Below, one piece after another: positions 8,280 through 17,999 of a stretch of DNA of 64,000 nucleotides; the stretch's first letter is position 1, and every line of letters starts with the position of its first letter. The notes under the pieces were generated by a model. That model was not told where the DNA came from and searched no databases. It saw nothing but the letters and a program-made list of their open reading frames with translations. The DNA comes from Halobacteriovoraceae bacterium (GTDB lineage: Bacteria; Bdellovibrionota; Bacteriovoracia; Bacteriovoracales; Bacteriovoracaceae): assembly GCA_002718735.1 (NCBI GenBank), contig PBFR01000021.1, positions 1-64,000 on the forward strand, read 5' to 3'. Position numbers and translations under genes: made by a program.

Positions 8280-9608
8280 AAGCTTACTAAAACACCTGTT
8301 TTCAAGACCTTACTGATGATGGCCCTTCCAATGAGTTGGGGAATTTTTTCCGTAATCGGATTTAATTTGGCCGATACCTATTTTATTGGCAACATTGGAA
8401 AAACTGAGCTTGCCGCAATTAGTCTGACTTTTCCTGTGGTGACCTTCTTTGCAAGCATGGCATTGGGTGTAGCAACAGCTGGATCTTCTATAATATCGAG
8501 AGCTCTAGGTAGAAAAGATTATGAACTTGTTAGAAGGTTAACATCAGACACTTTGATATTTGCTCTTCTGTTGGTCGTGATATTTGTTTTTATCGGGCTT
8601 TGCACAATGGAGCCTGTTTTTCGCTTGCTTGGAGCAGACGATAAGCTCATGCCCATTATTAAAGATTACATGAGTATCTGGTATCCAGGAATGGTTTTTG
8701 TAGCTTTGCCCATGGCCGGAAATGGAGCAATTAGAGCACAGGGGGATACAAAAACTGCATCAATAATTATGATGGTTGCCGCGATTACAAATGTTATTCT
8801 TGATCCTATTTTAATTTTTGGTCTTGGACCAATACCATCCATGGGAATAAAGGGAGCAGCATGGGCAACTGTTATTGCTAGGGCCTTCACAATGATTGCC
8901 TCAATTGGTGTTCTTCATTTTAAATATAGAATGTTGGATTTTCGCTTTCCCAAAGCATCAGAGGCTATCTCTTCATGGAAAAAAATTCTCTTTATAGGCA
9001 TCCCGGCTGCAGGAGCAAATATCATCACTCCGCTTGCTCTTAGTCTCTCAACTGCAATTGTTGCGAGGATGGGGCAAGAGAGTATTGCTGCCTTTGGGGT
9101 TGTTAGCAGAATTGAATCATTTGCTTTAATCTTTATATTAGCAGTTTCCAGCTCCATGGGACCAATTGTGGGGCAAAATTTTGGCGCCCAAAAAATAGAT
9201 CGAATCAAAAAAGCTCTAAATTCAAGTATCATGATAGCCCTTGTTTGGAGTGCTTTTATGGCCTTTGCTCTCAGTAACTTTGGAAGTTACTTGATGCCGC
9301 TATTTAATGAAGACCCTGAAGTTGTGTCCTTGGGAGCGTTATACTTTCAAATTGTTCCAATATCTTTTGGCTTTTTGGGAATGCGTTTGATCGCCTGTTC
9401 TTCATTCAATGCAATGGGAAAACCATTTTCATCAACTTTATTGGTTATCTTTAATATGGTTGTATTATATCTCCCTTTGGTATTCTTAGGCTCAAAGTTT
9501 TATGGAATGAAAGGAGTCTTCTACGCAGGAGCTGTTTCAAACTTAATTGCAGGTATTGTTGGATTTTACTTTATAAGGTCGGCCATAAGGCTACATGACG
9601 TTTCTTAG
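8277..9608 (+). CDS. MATE family multidrug/cation antiporter
   Basis: A 443-residue inner-membrane protein with about twelve transmembrane helices in two MatE halves (first half up to about residue 220). It begins MKLTKTPVFKTLLMMALPM, and the start of each half resembles the family pattern (LPMSWG...DTYFIG in the first). These carriers expel drugs or metabolites in exchange for Na+ or H+. I chose ATG 8277 over an upstream frame from 8250 because MKLTKTP suits a MATE N-terminus. No Shine-Dalgarno is seen and a -10 sits directly upstream. The substrate is unknown. Confidence 0.88.
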   Translation: MKLTKTPVFKTLLMMALPMSWGIFSVIGFNLADTYFIGNIGKTELAAISLTFPVVTFFASMALGVATAGSSIISRALGRKDYELVRRLTSDTLIFALLLVVIFVFIGLCTMEPVFRLLGADDKLMPIIKDYMSIWYPGMVFVALPMAGNGAIRAQGDTKTASIIMMVAAITNVILDPILIFGLGPIPSMGIKGAAWATVIARAFTMIASIGVLHFKYRMLDFRFPKASEAISSWKKILFIGIPAAGANIITPLALSLSTAIVARMGQESIAAFGVVSRIESFALIFILAVSSSMGPIVGQNFGAQKIDRIKKALNSSIMIALVWSAFMAFALSNFGSYLMPLFNEDPEVVSLGALYFQIVPISFGFLGMRLIACSSFNAMGKPFSSTLLVIFNMVVLYLPLVFLGSKFYGMKGVFYAGAVSNLIAGIVGFYFIRSAIRLHDVS

Positions 9609-9699
9609 CGCAATCTAACATTTGCTGTCTTGCTATAGGTGATCTCACTATCTCCGTTTATAATTACACTTATCAAAAAATAAGAACACGGAGGTTCTA

Positions 9700-10947
9700 A
9701 TGATTTTTAAGACTCTTTTGGCAGGGGTAGTGGCCTTGTCCGCTCATGCAACAACCCCTCTAGTATTTCCACCTTTGGATATCCACAAATTACATCAAAA
9801 AGAATTGGCGAATGAAAAACTTGGAGAGGCTCCGAGATTTGCAGTTGTAAGAAACGTTAGTGTTAAACCTCAGTCATTTGAGGAGAGAGATGGACTTTTA
9901 GTTTGGAAGCAGCGAGTTAGGGCTCTTAATGCAGTTTCTCTAAATTTTGCCTTTGAGAAGTTTAAACTAACGCCGAATGCAAGACTTTCAATTTATGCCA
10001 CCGATTTCAGTGTGAGCGTCAGAGACTTTACAGCAGAAGACAATAATATCCATGGTGAGTTGTGGTCTCCAGTAATTTTGGCCGAAGATGTTACTATTGA
10101 ACTGTCAATTCCTGAGTCGGAGCTTGATGAATTAGAGCTTGAACTTACGAGAGTCAATCAGGGCTTTAGAACATTTTCTCAAACCACTGAAAAGGCAGGC
10201 TCGTGCAATGTAGATGTTGTTTGCGAAGAAGGAGATGAGTGGCAAAAGGAAATCAATTCAGTAGGAGTTATTTCAACTGGAGGGAGCACTTTTTGCACCG
10301 GATTTATGGTTAATAATACATCAAATGATCGTACGCCTCTTTTTATGACTGCTGCACATTGTAGAGTTCGTGAGTATAATGCAGCCTCTCTTGTGGTGTA
10401 TTGGAACTATCAATCACAACAGTGTGGTGGTTCAAGAAACGGTAATTTGGATCAATTTAACACTGGTTCACAGTTCTTGGCAGCTAGTGCAAAGTCAGAT
10501 TTCGCTCTAGTTAAGCTTTTAAATAACCCAGAACCTGAGTGGAATGTAACATATGCGGGTTTTGACGCTAGAGATTTAGATACTTCTTCAGCAACAGCAA
10601 TCCATCACCCGGCCACTGATGAGAAGTCTATTTCTTTTGAATTTGACCCAACTACTACAACTTCCTATTTAAAAGACAAAGTTCCAGGAGATAGCACTCA
10701 CATAAGAGTTGAAAACTGGGATGTGGGAACAACTGAACCGGGTTCATCGGGTTCACCACTATTTAACGCTGAAAAACGTGTTATCGGACAACTTCACGGC
10801 GGTTATGCTTCATGTAGATCTGCAACACCTGACTGGTATGGAAGGATACACACTTCTTGGGAAGGAGAAGGTGTTCCTGAGAAGAGGTTGGTTGACTGGC
10901 TTGACCCTGGAAAAACAGGGGACTTGATAACTGACACAATCGAGTAA
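9700..10947 (+). CDS. Secreted trypsin-like serine protease (lysyl endopeptidase-like)
   Basis: A 415-residue exported protein with a signal peptide (cleavage near AHA), a propeptide of roughly 170 residues and a chymotrypsin-fold domain. The catalytic triad is seen as FMTAAHC (His), SDFALVKL (Asp) and EPGSSGSPLF (Ser). The cysteine pattern (SCNVDVVC, GSTFCTGF, YASC) resembles Achromobacter protease I-type enzymes. A TATAAT at 9659-9664 and GGAGG before the ATG support expression as a single gene, ended by the hairpin at 10958. It probably digests extracellular or prey protein; specificity is not proven. Confidence 0.88.
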   Translation: MIFKTLLAGVVALSAHATTPLVFPPLDIHKLHQKELANEKLGEAPRFAVVRNVSVKPQSFEERDGLLVWKQRVRALNAVSLNFAFEKFKLTPNARLSIYATDFSVSVRDFTAEDNNIHGELWSPVILAEDVTIELSIPESELDELELELTRVNQGFRTFSQTTEKAGSCNVDVVCEEGDEWQKEINSVGVISTGGSTFCTGFMVNNTSNDRTPLFMTAAHCRVREYNAASLVVYWNYQSQQCGGSRNGNLDQFNTGSQFLAASAKSDFALVKLLNNPEPEWNVTYAGFDARDLDTSSATAIHHPATDEKSISFEFDPTTTTSYLKDKVPGDSTHIRVENWDVGTTEPGSSGSPLFNAEKRVIGQLHGGYASCRSATPDWYGRIHTSWEGEGVPEKRLVDWLDPGKTGDLITDTIE

Positions 10948-10957
10948 AGTATAATTT

Positions 10958-10985
10958 GAGACCTCGATTCTCGGGGTCTCATTTT
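10958..10985 (+). terminator. Intrinsic terminator after the serine protease gene
   Basis: GAGACCTCGA (10958-10967) pairs with TCGGGGTCTC (10971-10980) through a 10-bp stem with one G-U pair and a 3-base loop. ATTTTCC follows. The U-run is short, but position and stem strength fit a rho-independent terminator. Confidence 0.75.
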
Positions 10986-11057
10986 CCTGCAATGACATTT
11001 CGGTCCACATCTTTTAAAATATCACCTTCTATTAACGTACGATAAGTTGGGATAATT

Positions 11058-13124
11058 TTGGCTGACCTTAACCGCAATGACTTTCTTTTTGGTTTACTAA
11101 AACGTGGGTTCCTTTTCTACCTACTACTACTTTTCATCATGGGAGCTGCCAGGGTATTCTTTATATTTTATTATGCTCCTCAGGGATTGTTAGACTCTAA
11201 TCAAGCAGACCTTTGGAAGGCCTTAACTATGGGGCTTCGATATGACACAATGGTTGGTTCATATCTATTAGCGCCATATGTATTGCTTTCGATTTTTGTA
11301 TCAATCTTTAGGTCAAGAAAACTTTCTAATTCTTTAGTGAGCATAAGCTCTTTTTTCTATTTTTTAGCAACACTCCTAGTTATATTCTTTGTTGGCTCAG
11401 ATCTCGCTTTTTATAATTACTTTCAAGACCGATTGAATATTTTATTCTTTGGCATCTTGGAAGATGACACAAAGGCATTGGCAACAACTCTTTGGAAAAA
11501 CTATCCCGTTCACTACTACCTCGGAGCAATCTTGGGACTTTTCACGGGAGTTTGGATTGTTTGCAAAAAAATCTTCAAATCCTTTGATAGAAGAAGGTCA
11601 TTTTTTCAGCCAGGCCCTCTAAAGTTTATTTTTCTATCCGTTTTTCCTGTAGTCCTAATTTTTGGCGGAGCAAGAGGGGGGTATGGCGACCTAGTTTTAT
11701 CTCCTAAGTATGCAGATTTTTCAAAGAGTCTTTTTTATAATCAATCTGCACTAAACGGAATTCTTACCTTTAAAAATGCCTATAAGCTAAGAGAAAAAAG
11801 AAGCTCTAGTGAATACTCTCTTGAAAAAGAAATGGGGTATAAAAAAATACACGATGCATTCTCTGAATATCTAGGTTATGACACTAGTCCTACTAAGGAG
11901 CAATACCTTGTTAGGCTATTGCAAAGAAGAACGCCCGTAAATGAAACGATTGAAACTGCACGACCTCATGTCGTTGTTTTTATTATGGAGAGTTTTGGAG
12001 CAAACTGGATTCAATACAACACTCAAAACTTTGACTTTCTTGGCCCTCTGAAAAATCATATCGAACAAGACATGTATTTTAAAAACTTCATTTCTTCAGA
12101 CAACGGGACTATTGGGTCTTTAATGACAATTGGGACCAATATACCAAATAGGCCTGGGGCAAGGTTTCTATCTGAAAGTCGCTACATGCAAACAGAACTA
12201 GAATCTGCATCTCATCTGCCTTATAAGGAAAATGGTTACGAAACAAGTTTCATATATGGTGGTAAATTGGGTTGGAGGGGAATTGGAAAATTCTTCAAGC
12301 ACCAAAACTATCATCATGTTGAAGGCGAAAGTCACATAAGAGAGTCCTTGAATTTAAAAGGCAGATCCGGCACCGAGTGGGGACTATATGATGAGCATTT
12401 ATTTAATTACGTTAAAAAGAAGCTTGTCGAGGCTAAACGACCTCAGTTTATCTTAGCCTTAACCACAAGCAATCATCCACCATTTGAAATGCCAGCAAAT
12501 TACATTGCTCCTTCAAAACTTGAGATTCCCAAAGAACTTAAAAGCAAGATTGCTAGAGAGGAAGGAATGTTTTTAAAGAGGTTTCAGGCCTTCCAATATT
12601 CAAATGTATCCTTATCTAATTTTTTGGAAGATATTAAAACTGGGGATCTGGCACAAAAAACTGTTGTTTCATTCACTGGAGACCACAACTTTTGGGGATT
12701 TATAAACTATGATCTTAAGGATGCCTTTGCCAAGTACCAAGTGCCATTTTATATCTATGCACCTAAAAGCATTACTCCTAAGGAGTACAACAAAGAAAAA
12801 TTTGGGTCCCATGAGGATATTTTTCCAACTCTATATAATTTAACTTTGTCTGATACATCATTTTTAGCTTTCGGAGAGGATCTTCTTTCACCTTCTGATA
12901 GTTTTGCGCTAGGCACTTCTGTTTATGCTGGAAAGAGTGGATTAGTACTTGGCGGTCAGATATACAAATGGTCTGAGGCACCACTAGTTGAGGGCAAGTC
13001 TGATGTGGCCGTTCCTGTGCTTAATCGCGTTTACCGCTCATCTTTAAGCGTTTCTGATTTCTATTTGAGACATAAGTTCAGTGAGAGTCTAGGTAGGTCA
13101 AGACACAAGACTGGGCATCCCTAG
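11058..13124 (+). CDS. LTA synthase-like sulfatase-family phosphotransferase
   Basis: A 688-residue membrane protein with about five N-terminal transmembrane helices (to about residue 215) and a large periplasmic alkaline phosphatase/sulfatase domain. The domain starts at PHVVVFIMESFGANW (metal-binding Glu), has the nucleophile region SSDNGTIGSL (Thr), YETSFIYGG and the metal-binding TGDHN. Relatives transfer phosphoglycerol or phosphoethanolamine to envelope glycolipids or glycans. The start is a TTG at 11058 after GGGA; a later ATG would remove the first helix. The last 47 bp overlap the convergent lipoprotein gene. Substrate unknown. Confidence 0.85.
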   Translation: MADLNRNDFLFGLLKRGFLFYLLLLFIMGAARVFFIFYYAPQGLLDSNQADLWKALTMGLRYDTMVGSYLLAPYVLLSIFVSIFRSRKLSNSLVSISSFFYFLATLLVIFFVGSDLAFYNYFQDRLNILFFGILEDDTKALATTLWKNYPVHYYLGAILGLFTGVWIVCKKIFKSFDRRRSFFQPGPLKFIFLSVFPVVLIFGGARGGYGDLVLSPKYADFSKSLFYNQSALNGILTFKNAYKLREKRSSSEYSLEKEMGYKKIHDAFSEYLGYDTSPTKEQYLVRLLQRRTPVNETIETARPHVVVFIMESFGANWIQYNTQNFDFLGPLKNHIEQDMYFKNFISSDNGTIGSLMTIGTNIPNRPGARFLSESRYMQTELESASHLPYKENGYETSFIYGGKLGWRGIGKFFKHQNYHHVEGESHIRESLNLKGRSGTEWGLYDEHLFNYVKKKLVEAKRPQFILALTTSNHPPFEMPANYIAPSKLEIPKELKSKIAREEGMFLKRFQAFQYSNVSLSNFLEDIKTGDLAQKTVVSFTGDHNFWGFINYDLKDAFAKYQVPFYIYAPKSITPKEYNKEKFGSHEDIFPTLYNLTLSDTSFLAFGEDLLSPSDSFALGTSVYAGKSGLVLGGQIYKWSEAPLVEGKSDVAVPVLNRVYRSSLSVSDFYLRHKFSESLGRSRHKTGHP

Positions 13125-13764
13125 GTACATTTATAGACTCTAGTTTGCTATTTATATCAAATTTAGTGATGCTCGTATGTTGTTTTTCTGAACCTATTTT
13201 TTGATTCTTATCATCGAAATATTCGAATTCAAAAAATGCGTTGAAATTTGCTGTCTCATCTTCCAATAAAGGTAAAATGTTTGCTATCGCATTTTCATCT
13301 TTTAATTCACAGGTCGTTTCATAACTCTTATTTTTTACTGAAAACGCTCTTTGGGAGAGGAGGAGGTTGCTAAGCCCTTCTTGTTGTTTTTGAACTTTAG
13401 CATTAAGCTTTGGGGTCGGGGATGCGACCATTAACCTTGCGTTCTCTAGAGCTTTTGGATCTCCATAGTTTTCGCATATGTCCAAGTCTATATTTTTAAA
13501 ATCTTTTGATAGTTTTGAGACATGCTCAGGTGAACAATACTTTCTCAAAGCAACTTCGTAATTCTTTTTGAAATGGTTAAGAAACTTTTCCGAGGAGTAG
13601 TGCTTGGAATGATCGCAAGCATTTGCTTCAATATCGATTGGCCCTGGTGCTTCAAGGTTTTTTGCCAGCTCAATGGCCTTTTCTTTTGCGCCTGTGTCTG
13701 AGCAGTGATTAGTTTTTAAACCGGCACATGATATTGAAAGTAACATCAGAAAAAGGGTCTTCAT
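13078..13764 (-). CDS. Putative lipoprotein of unknown function
   Basis: A 228-residue protein with a short signal peptide and lipobox ending LSISC at residue 13. The mature part is rich in charged residues with six or more cysteines and a C-terminal section that looks beta-stranded. GAGG precedes the ATG. It lies 11 bp downstream of aroC on the same strand and is probably co-transcribed. Its 3' end overlaps the LTA-synthase-like gene by 47 bp, the longest convergent overlap in the window. No family recognised. Confidence 0.75.
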   Translation of the reverse strand: MKTLFLMLLSISCAGLKTNHCSDTGAKEKAIELAKNLEAPGPIDIEANACDHSKHYSSEKFLNHFKKNYEVALRKYCSPEHVSKLSKDFKNIDLDICENYGDPKALENARLMVASPTPKLNAKVQKQQEGLSNLLLSQRAFSVKNKSYETTCELKDENAIANILPLLEDETANFNAFFEFEYFDDKNQKIGSEKQHTSITKFDINSKLESINVPRDAQSCVLTYLDSH

Positions 13765-13775
13765 TGGGAACCTCT

Positions 13776-14759
13776 TTAAATTTGATAAGCATTCTGTCTC
13801 AATTGGTGATCGGCTATTGTTAACTTGGCCATAGCTTCCACTACAGGTAAAACCCTAGGCAAAATGCATGGGTCATGTCTTCCTTCTTTGGCCTTTTGAC
13901 CTACTGTTGATGGTGCCCTAAAAAACAGAGTCATAACCAGTTCTTCTCCATTCGAGATACCACCCTCAATACCACCAAAGTTATCTCGTGTCTGAGTAGC
14001 GACACTGCCTGGGGTGTGAGTGAAGTCTTCGCCAATCCCAAAAGTGACTCCAACACATGATCCTATGCTGGTCATTGCCTTGGCAAGGTCCGCCTTAAGT
14101 TTGTCAAAGACAGGCTCTCCAAGTCCAGCTGAAAGTCCTCTGATATGGAGCCTGACTTTGCCACCAGCACTCTCGCCATTTTTTTTGAGATCTAGAAGGT
14201 ATTTTTCAATTTCTTCTTCTTTTTCTGGCATACCAAAATGTAATTTTTTAAACTCAGTGCTAAACGGGTCAATTTCACCTGACTCAAATTTAGCTATTTT
14301 TGAGATATACGCTTTAAACTGGACATCTTTTAAAACTAGACCTGCAAAATATCCGCCTGCAACTCTGGCAAGGGTTTCTCTACCACTTGCTCGACCCCCT
14401 CCACGATGATCTCTGTGACCAAATTTTTGAGTGAATGTTATATCCCCATGTCCAGGCCTTGCCATTTCTTTGTCATAGTCTTGGCTTCTCTGGTTGGTAT
14501 TTCTGACAATCACTGCAATTGGTGTTCCTAAAGTTTTACCTTCAAAAATCCCACTTAAAACCTCTGCTTGGTCGGCCTCATCTCTGGCGGTCGTTACATT
14601 TAATCTACCTGGACGTCTTCTATCTAGAAGTTCTTGTAAATCCTCGAGTTTAAACTCGAGTCCTGCCGGCACACCGTCAACGACTACGCCCAAGGCCACA
14701 CCGTGGGACTCGCCAAAAGTTGTTATTGAAAACAGTTTGCCAAAAGTATTTCCTCTCAT
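13776..14759 (-). CDS. aroC: Chorismate synthase
   Basis: The 327-residue enzyme makes chorismate from 5-enolpyruvylshikimate 3-phosphate using reduced FMN, the last step of the shikimate pathway. Signatures are GKLFSITTFGESHG at 7-20, the RRPGR substrate motif near 49-53, the GHRDHRGGGRASGRET block near 114-129, and GGIEGGISNG. It is slightly shorter than typical (about 350-360) but the key blocks are present. ATG 14759 follows AAGG. A second pathway gene, aroK, is in the window at 51526. The lipoprotein gene downstream is probably in the same transcript. Confidence 0.97.
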   Translation of the reverse strand: MRGNTFGKLFSITTFGESHGVALGVVVDGVPAGLEFKLEDLQELLDRRRPGRLNVTTARDEADQAEVLSGIFEGKTLGTPIAVIVRNTNQRSQDYDKEMARPGHGDITFTQKFGHRDHRGGGRASGRETLARVAGGYFAGLVLKDVQFKAYISKIAKFESGEIDPFSTEFKKLHFGMPEKEEEIEKYLLDLKKNGESAGGKVRLHIRGLSAGLGEPVFDKLKADLAKAMTSIGSCVGVTFGIGEDFTHTPGSVATQTRDNFGGIEGGISNGEELVMTLFFRAPSTVGQKAKEGRHDPCILPRVLPVVEAMAKLTIADHQLRQNAYQI

Positions 14760-14874
14760 GAGACGCCTTTTCTAAAAGATTTAATTTGTTCAACATGTAA
14801 CTTTTCGTGAATTTTAAGCAAAAACCTTAGTGAAAAAGACCAGGTGAGGCCTAGGAAAAACTAATGTAGGGGGG

Positions 14875-15567
14875 CTATTGTGCAAACCAGCAGGAGGACC
14901 TTTTAGATGGGCTCCTAAAGGTCTCATATCTGCATTGAAGGCTCGGATAGCTGTCAGTTGTACGCGAAACAGGAGGAAGTTCTACACCCTCTCTTAATAG
15001 GCTTTGACTCATTGTTGAAGTGGAAAACGGCATCATTGATTTGAACATATGCCACCCTGCCGCTTCAACTCTGGTAGCTAGATCATCAAATTGAACTCCT
15101 AGGTGGGAGAAGTATCTGGGTAGGCACTCAGAAGCAGCAAAAAAATCTGCTTGTCCCTCTTTAGAGAGGTTTTGAGAGCCTTTTAGCTCTTGGAGTGGAG
15201 CTCCGCCCAGAATATGACCAATTTCATGGCAGACGAGGGCAGCGTAAGCGTCTTTTGTAAGTCCCTCTATTCTAGTGGTGCCGCCAAGAATCATTAAGGT
15301 TGTATTCCCATCTTTTAAGCTTATTCCTGCTCCAAAGTAAGGACTTGTCCAATCCAAATCCAATAAAAATTGTGCTTCAGCTAGGTCTTTGGAGTATAAG
15401 GAGATTATTTGAGCTGGAATGGAGTAGAATTGCTCAATATTAATATGCGGATTTATAAAGTGGTTGGCCGGTCTACAAAAGTATTTTGCACCAGCTGGGC
15501 AATCACTAAGTGCTGCATTAGAGGATATTGCAATCAAAAATAGGGTGCCCAATAATAAGGTTTTCAC
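14875..15567 (-). CDS. Secreted HExxH zinc metalloprotease-like protein
   Basis: About 230 residues, with an N-terminal signal peptide cleaved near SNA/ALS. The zinc motif CHEIGH is followed by NLSKEGQADFFAASEC, supplying Glu/Asp residues typical of the third zinc ligand. The C-terminal part is cysteine-containing (LQCRYETF, SSCWFAQ). I prefer the GTG at 15567 as start, though a TTG at 15591 would add eight residues; neither has a strong Shine-Dalgarno. The catalytic motif layout recalls the small cytoplasmic HExxH protein at 716, but the two are not obvious paralogues. It may be a periplasmic or secreted protease. Confidence 0.75.
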   Translation of the reverse strand: MKTLLLGTLFLIAISSNAALSDCPAGAKYFCRPANHFINPHINIEQFYSIPAQIISLYSKDLAEAQFLLDLDWTSPYFGAGISLKDGNTTLMILGGTTRIEGLTKDAYAALVCHEIGHILGGAPLQELKGSQNLSKEGQADFFAASECLPRYFSHLGVQFDDLATRVEAAGWHMFKSMMPFSTSTMSQSLLREGVELPPVSRTTDSYPSLQCRYETFRSPSKRSSCWFAQ

Positions 15568-15664
15568 AAGTAATTGGTACCAGATAACCAACGTGATTGT
15601 GATCTTTTACTGTAAAAGTTATATGGAGTTGTTTTCGACTTAACTATTTGAAGTTGCGTATAGC

Positions 15665-16705
15665 TTAAATCTCTTTCAGACAGAAGACCCTCTCACGGTC
15701 AATATCAAAGCTTATTTTTTGATTTTGTTGAACTTGTTGGTGCCCTGGGACATTCATCCAAATACTCTGTTGTTGTGAGATCTCAACTTCGCATAGTGTG
15801 GTCTCTCCAAGAAACATCGTTTGAACTATGACACCTTTAAACTGACCCTGCTCATCTGGCCAAACCTGGGAGGATCTAATAACCAGTAAAACCTCTGAGT
15901 ACTCCGGAGAGACAAAATCTTCCGGTCGATTTATGGTGACTTGGCCTCCAAACATTTCTACTTCAAGCTTCGTATCTTCTTCTCTGATTAATTTGGCGAC
16001 AATTGTATTAGTGTGTCCAAGAAACTGTGCACTGAAAAGATTTTGGGGGCGATACATTATATTATAAGGGGTGTCGACTGCTTGAACTTTTCCAAAGTTC
16101 AAAATCATAACTCTATCTGAGAAAGCAAGAGCCTCATGATTTTGATGTGTAACCCAGAGAACTGAAATACCTTGAGATTTAAATAGTGGAAACAACTCCA
16201 TCATCAGTTCAAATCGTAGTCTCTCGTCCAAATTACCAAAAGGCTCGTCAAGCAACAATAGGTTTGGGTTTCTAACTAACGCTTTGCCAATAACTACTCG
16301 TTGATATTGACCACCGCTAATATTTGAAGGGTAATTATCAATTTCATTGGTGATATCTAGGAGGGATAGAGTGGATCTAACCTGATTTGCAATTTTTTCC
16401 TCATCGTTTAACTCCTGAATCTCCCTGGCCAAATTTTCAAAAACTGTTAGATTTTCATCTAGTCTATCATTTTGGGCAACATGGCCAATTACAGTTTCCT
16501 CGGACTGAGAGATTTCACCTGTATATTCCTGAATTTCACCTGCTATACACTTCAGTAAGGTTGACTTGCCCGAACCACTTGGACCGATAATCCCTAAACA
16601 CTCTTTCTTTCCCAGCACAAAACTGGCTCCGCCAAGACCTGCTGTCGTTCTAGGGTCATAAAGGTTTACTAGATTCTTAATACTAATTAGTGGTTTCTTG
16701 CTCAT
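15665..16705 (-). CDS. ABC transporter ATP-binding protein (PotA/spermidine-type)
   Basis: A 346-residue ATPase with Walker A GPSGSGKST at 41-49, Q-loop GHVAQND, signature SGGQYQRV, Walker B LLLLDEPFGN and switch His (WVTHQNHEA). A C-terminal TOBE-like domain of about 110 residues, usual for polyamine, iron or sulfate importers, follows. I chose the ATG at 16705 (MSKKPLISIKN); a longer frame has no better start. It overlaps the end of the MFS gene by 23 bp, so the two are translationally linked. No permease or binding protein is beside it, which is odd for this subfamily. Confidence 0.85.
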   Translation of the reverse strand: MSKKPLISIKNLVNLYDPRTTAGLGGASFVLGKKECLGIIGPSGSGKSTLLKCIAGEIQEYTGEISQSEETVIGHVAQNDRLDENLTVFENLAREIQELNDEEKIANQVRSTLSLLDITNEIDNYPSNISGGQYQRVVIGKALVRNPNLLLLDEPFGNLDERLRFELMMELFPLFKSQGISVLWVTHQNHEALAFSDRVMILNFGKVQAVDTPYNIMYRPQNLFSAQFLGHTNTIVAKLIREEDTKLEVEMFGGQVTINRPEDFVSPEYSEVLLVIRSSQVWPDEQGQFKGVIVQTMFLGETTLCEVEISQQQSIWMNVPGHQQVQQNQKISFDIDRERVFCLKEI

Positions 16706-17999
16706 ATATCTGCTTCTTCTTAAGTATGCTGTTAATGATAAGACCAAATAGAATGGCCAGTACTGTTATAAAAATTGATAGATATCCAACATCATCAAAT
16801 CTTTCAAGTTTTCCATCAATGTTTTCCACAATTATCGCACCACCAATTAGGGTGGCAAGAGCGCTTCCTAGAGCTCTAATGGAATTCAATAGTCCCATAA
16901 AGGTGCCTCTGTCTTTAGAGTCGGCAATCCCTGAGACTAGAGTCATGATAGGTATAAATCGGCCTGAAACCATTGTCATAAAGGTGGCAGATAATGCCAA
17001 GAAGAGTGCAAGTTCTAAAGGTGGAGCACTTGTATAAAGCTTTATGGGAATCATAGAAGTTATGGCCGTGATTAAAAACACTCTGTAGGCCCCAAATCGA
17101 TCTGTGAGCTTTCCAATTAACCTAGAGGTTATCACTGTGAAAAAACCACCGACCAAGTAGATATATTTTAGCTCTGTCTCAAGAATGCCAACATTCTTTA
17201 CCGCATACGGAGATAGAAACGGAATGATCATGAAGCTTGAAGTACTTATTAGAAGTATCATCATATAAGCACGGGCATAATCCCAATTTAAAAGCAGCAA
17301 CCCAAATCTTTTTAAATCATCAAGAGTGGACTTGTTTACAATGTGAGAGTCAAGTTTTGGAAAAACCAAAAAGCTGGCAATCCATATTGGAAAAGAGGTT
17401 AGGACTATGAACAAAAAGGAAATTTCCCATCCAAAGCGATTTGCCAACGCCAATCCTATAGGAACGCCAATAACACTTGCTATTGAAAACGAGCTCATAA
17501 CCACTCCCATGGCAGCACCTCTTCTTTGGAACGGTATCAAGTCGGTTACCATCGCAAAGACAATTCCATTTAAAACCCCACCAAAGCAGCCGGCCACAAT
17601 TCTCCCAACCAGTAGAGTTTCAAAACCTGTGGATAGAGCACAGAGAAGAGTTCCTCCCATGAAACCTACAAAGCAAAACTGTAAAAGAGTTTTTCTTGCA
17701 AAACGATCTGCAATTACCCCGTACAATACACCTGCCACTGCCGCGCTGAAGCTATAAGAAGAAACTAAAGATGCAAATTCAATAGGTGAAATACCAAACA
17801 CCCTCATGAGTACAGGGCCTAGGGGCATCATAACCACAAAATCTACAATATGCGCAAATTGAATGGCCGCCAAAAGAAAAACATACAGTTTTTCCTTGGC
17901 GGGTATGCTGGCACTAATCTTTAAGGCCTTGAAGGTCTTCCAGCTTAGAGCTATTATCCAAGGTTTCAAGGCTTGAGACAGTGGAAACTGTATAATCAA
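16683..17999 (-). CDS. Major facilitator superfamily transporter
   Basis: About 12 transmembrane helices; resembles the DHA-type efflux subfamily. Motif A between TM2 and TM3 reads GVIADRFARKT, and a related GKLTDRFGAYR loop marks the second half. The start is uncertain: the longest frame begins with TTG at 17999, inside the upstream dehydrogenase gene (86-bp overlap), and no good internal ATG precedes TM1. The start may lie nearer to LKISASIPAKEKL. It is placed between an AstD-like dehydrogenase and an orphan ABC ATPase, so it may export or import a related metabolite; the substrate is unknown. Confidence 0.8.
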   Translation of the reverse strand: MIIQFPLSQALKPWIIALSWKTFKALKISASIPAKEKLYVFLLAAIQFAHIVDFVVMMPLGPVLMRVFGISPIEFASLVSSYSFSAAVAGVLYGVIADRFARKTLLQFCFVGFMGGTLLCALSTGFETLLVGRIVAGCFGGVLNGIVFAMVTDLIPFQRRGAAMGVVMSSFSIASVIGVPIGLALANRFGWEISFLFIVLTSFPIWIASFLVFPKLDSHIVNKSTLDDLKRFGLLLLNWDYARAYMMILLISTSSFMIIPFLSPYAVKNVGILETELKYIYLVGGFFTVITSRLIGKLTDRFGAYRVFLITAITSMIPIKLYTSAPPLELALFLALSATFMTMVSGRFIPIMTLVSGIADSKDRGTFMGLLNSIRALGSALATLIGGAIIVENIDGKLERFDDVGYLSIFITVLAILFGLIINSILKKKQIYEQETTN

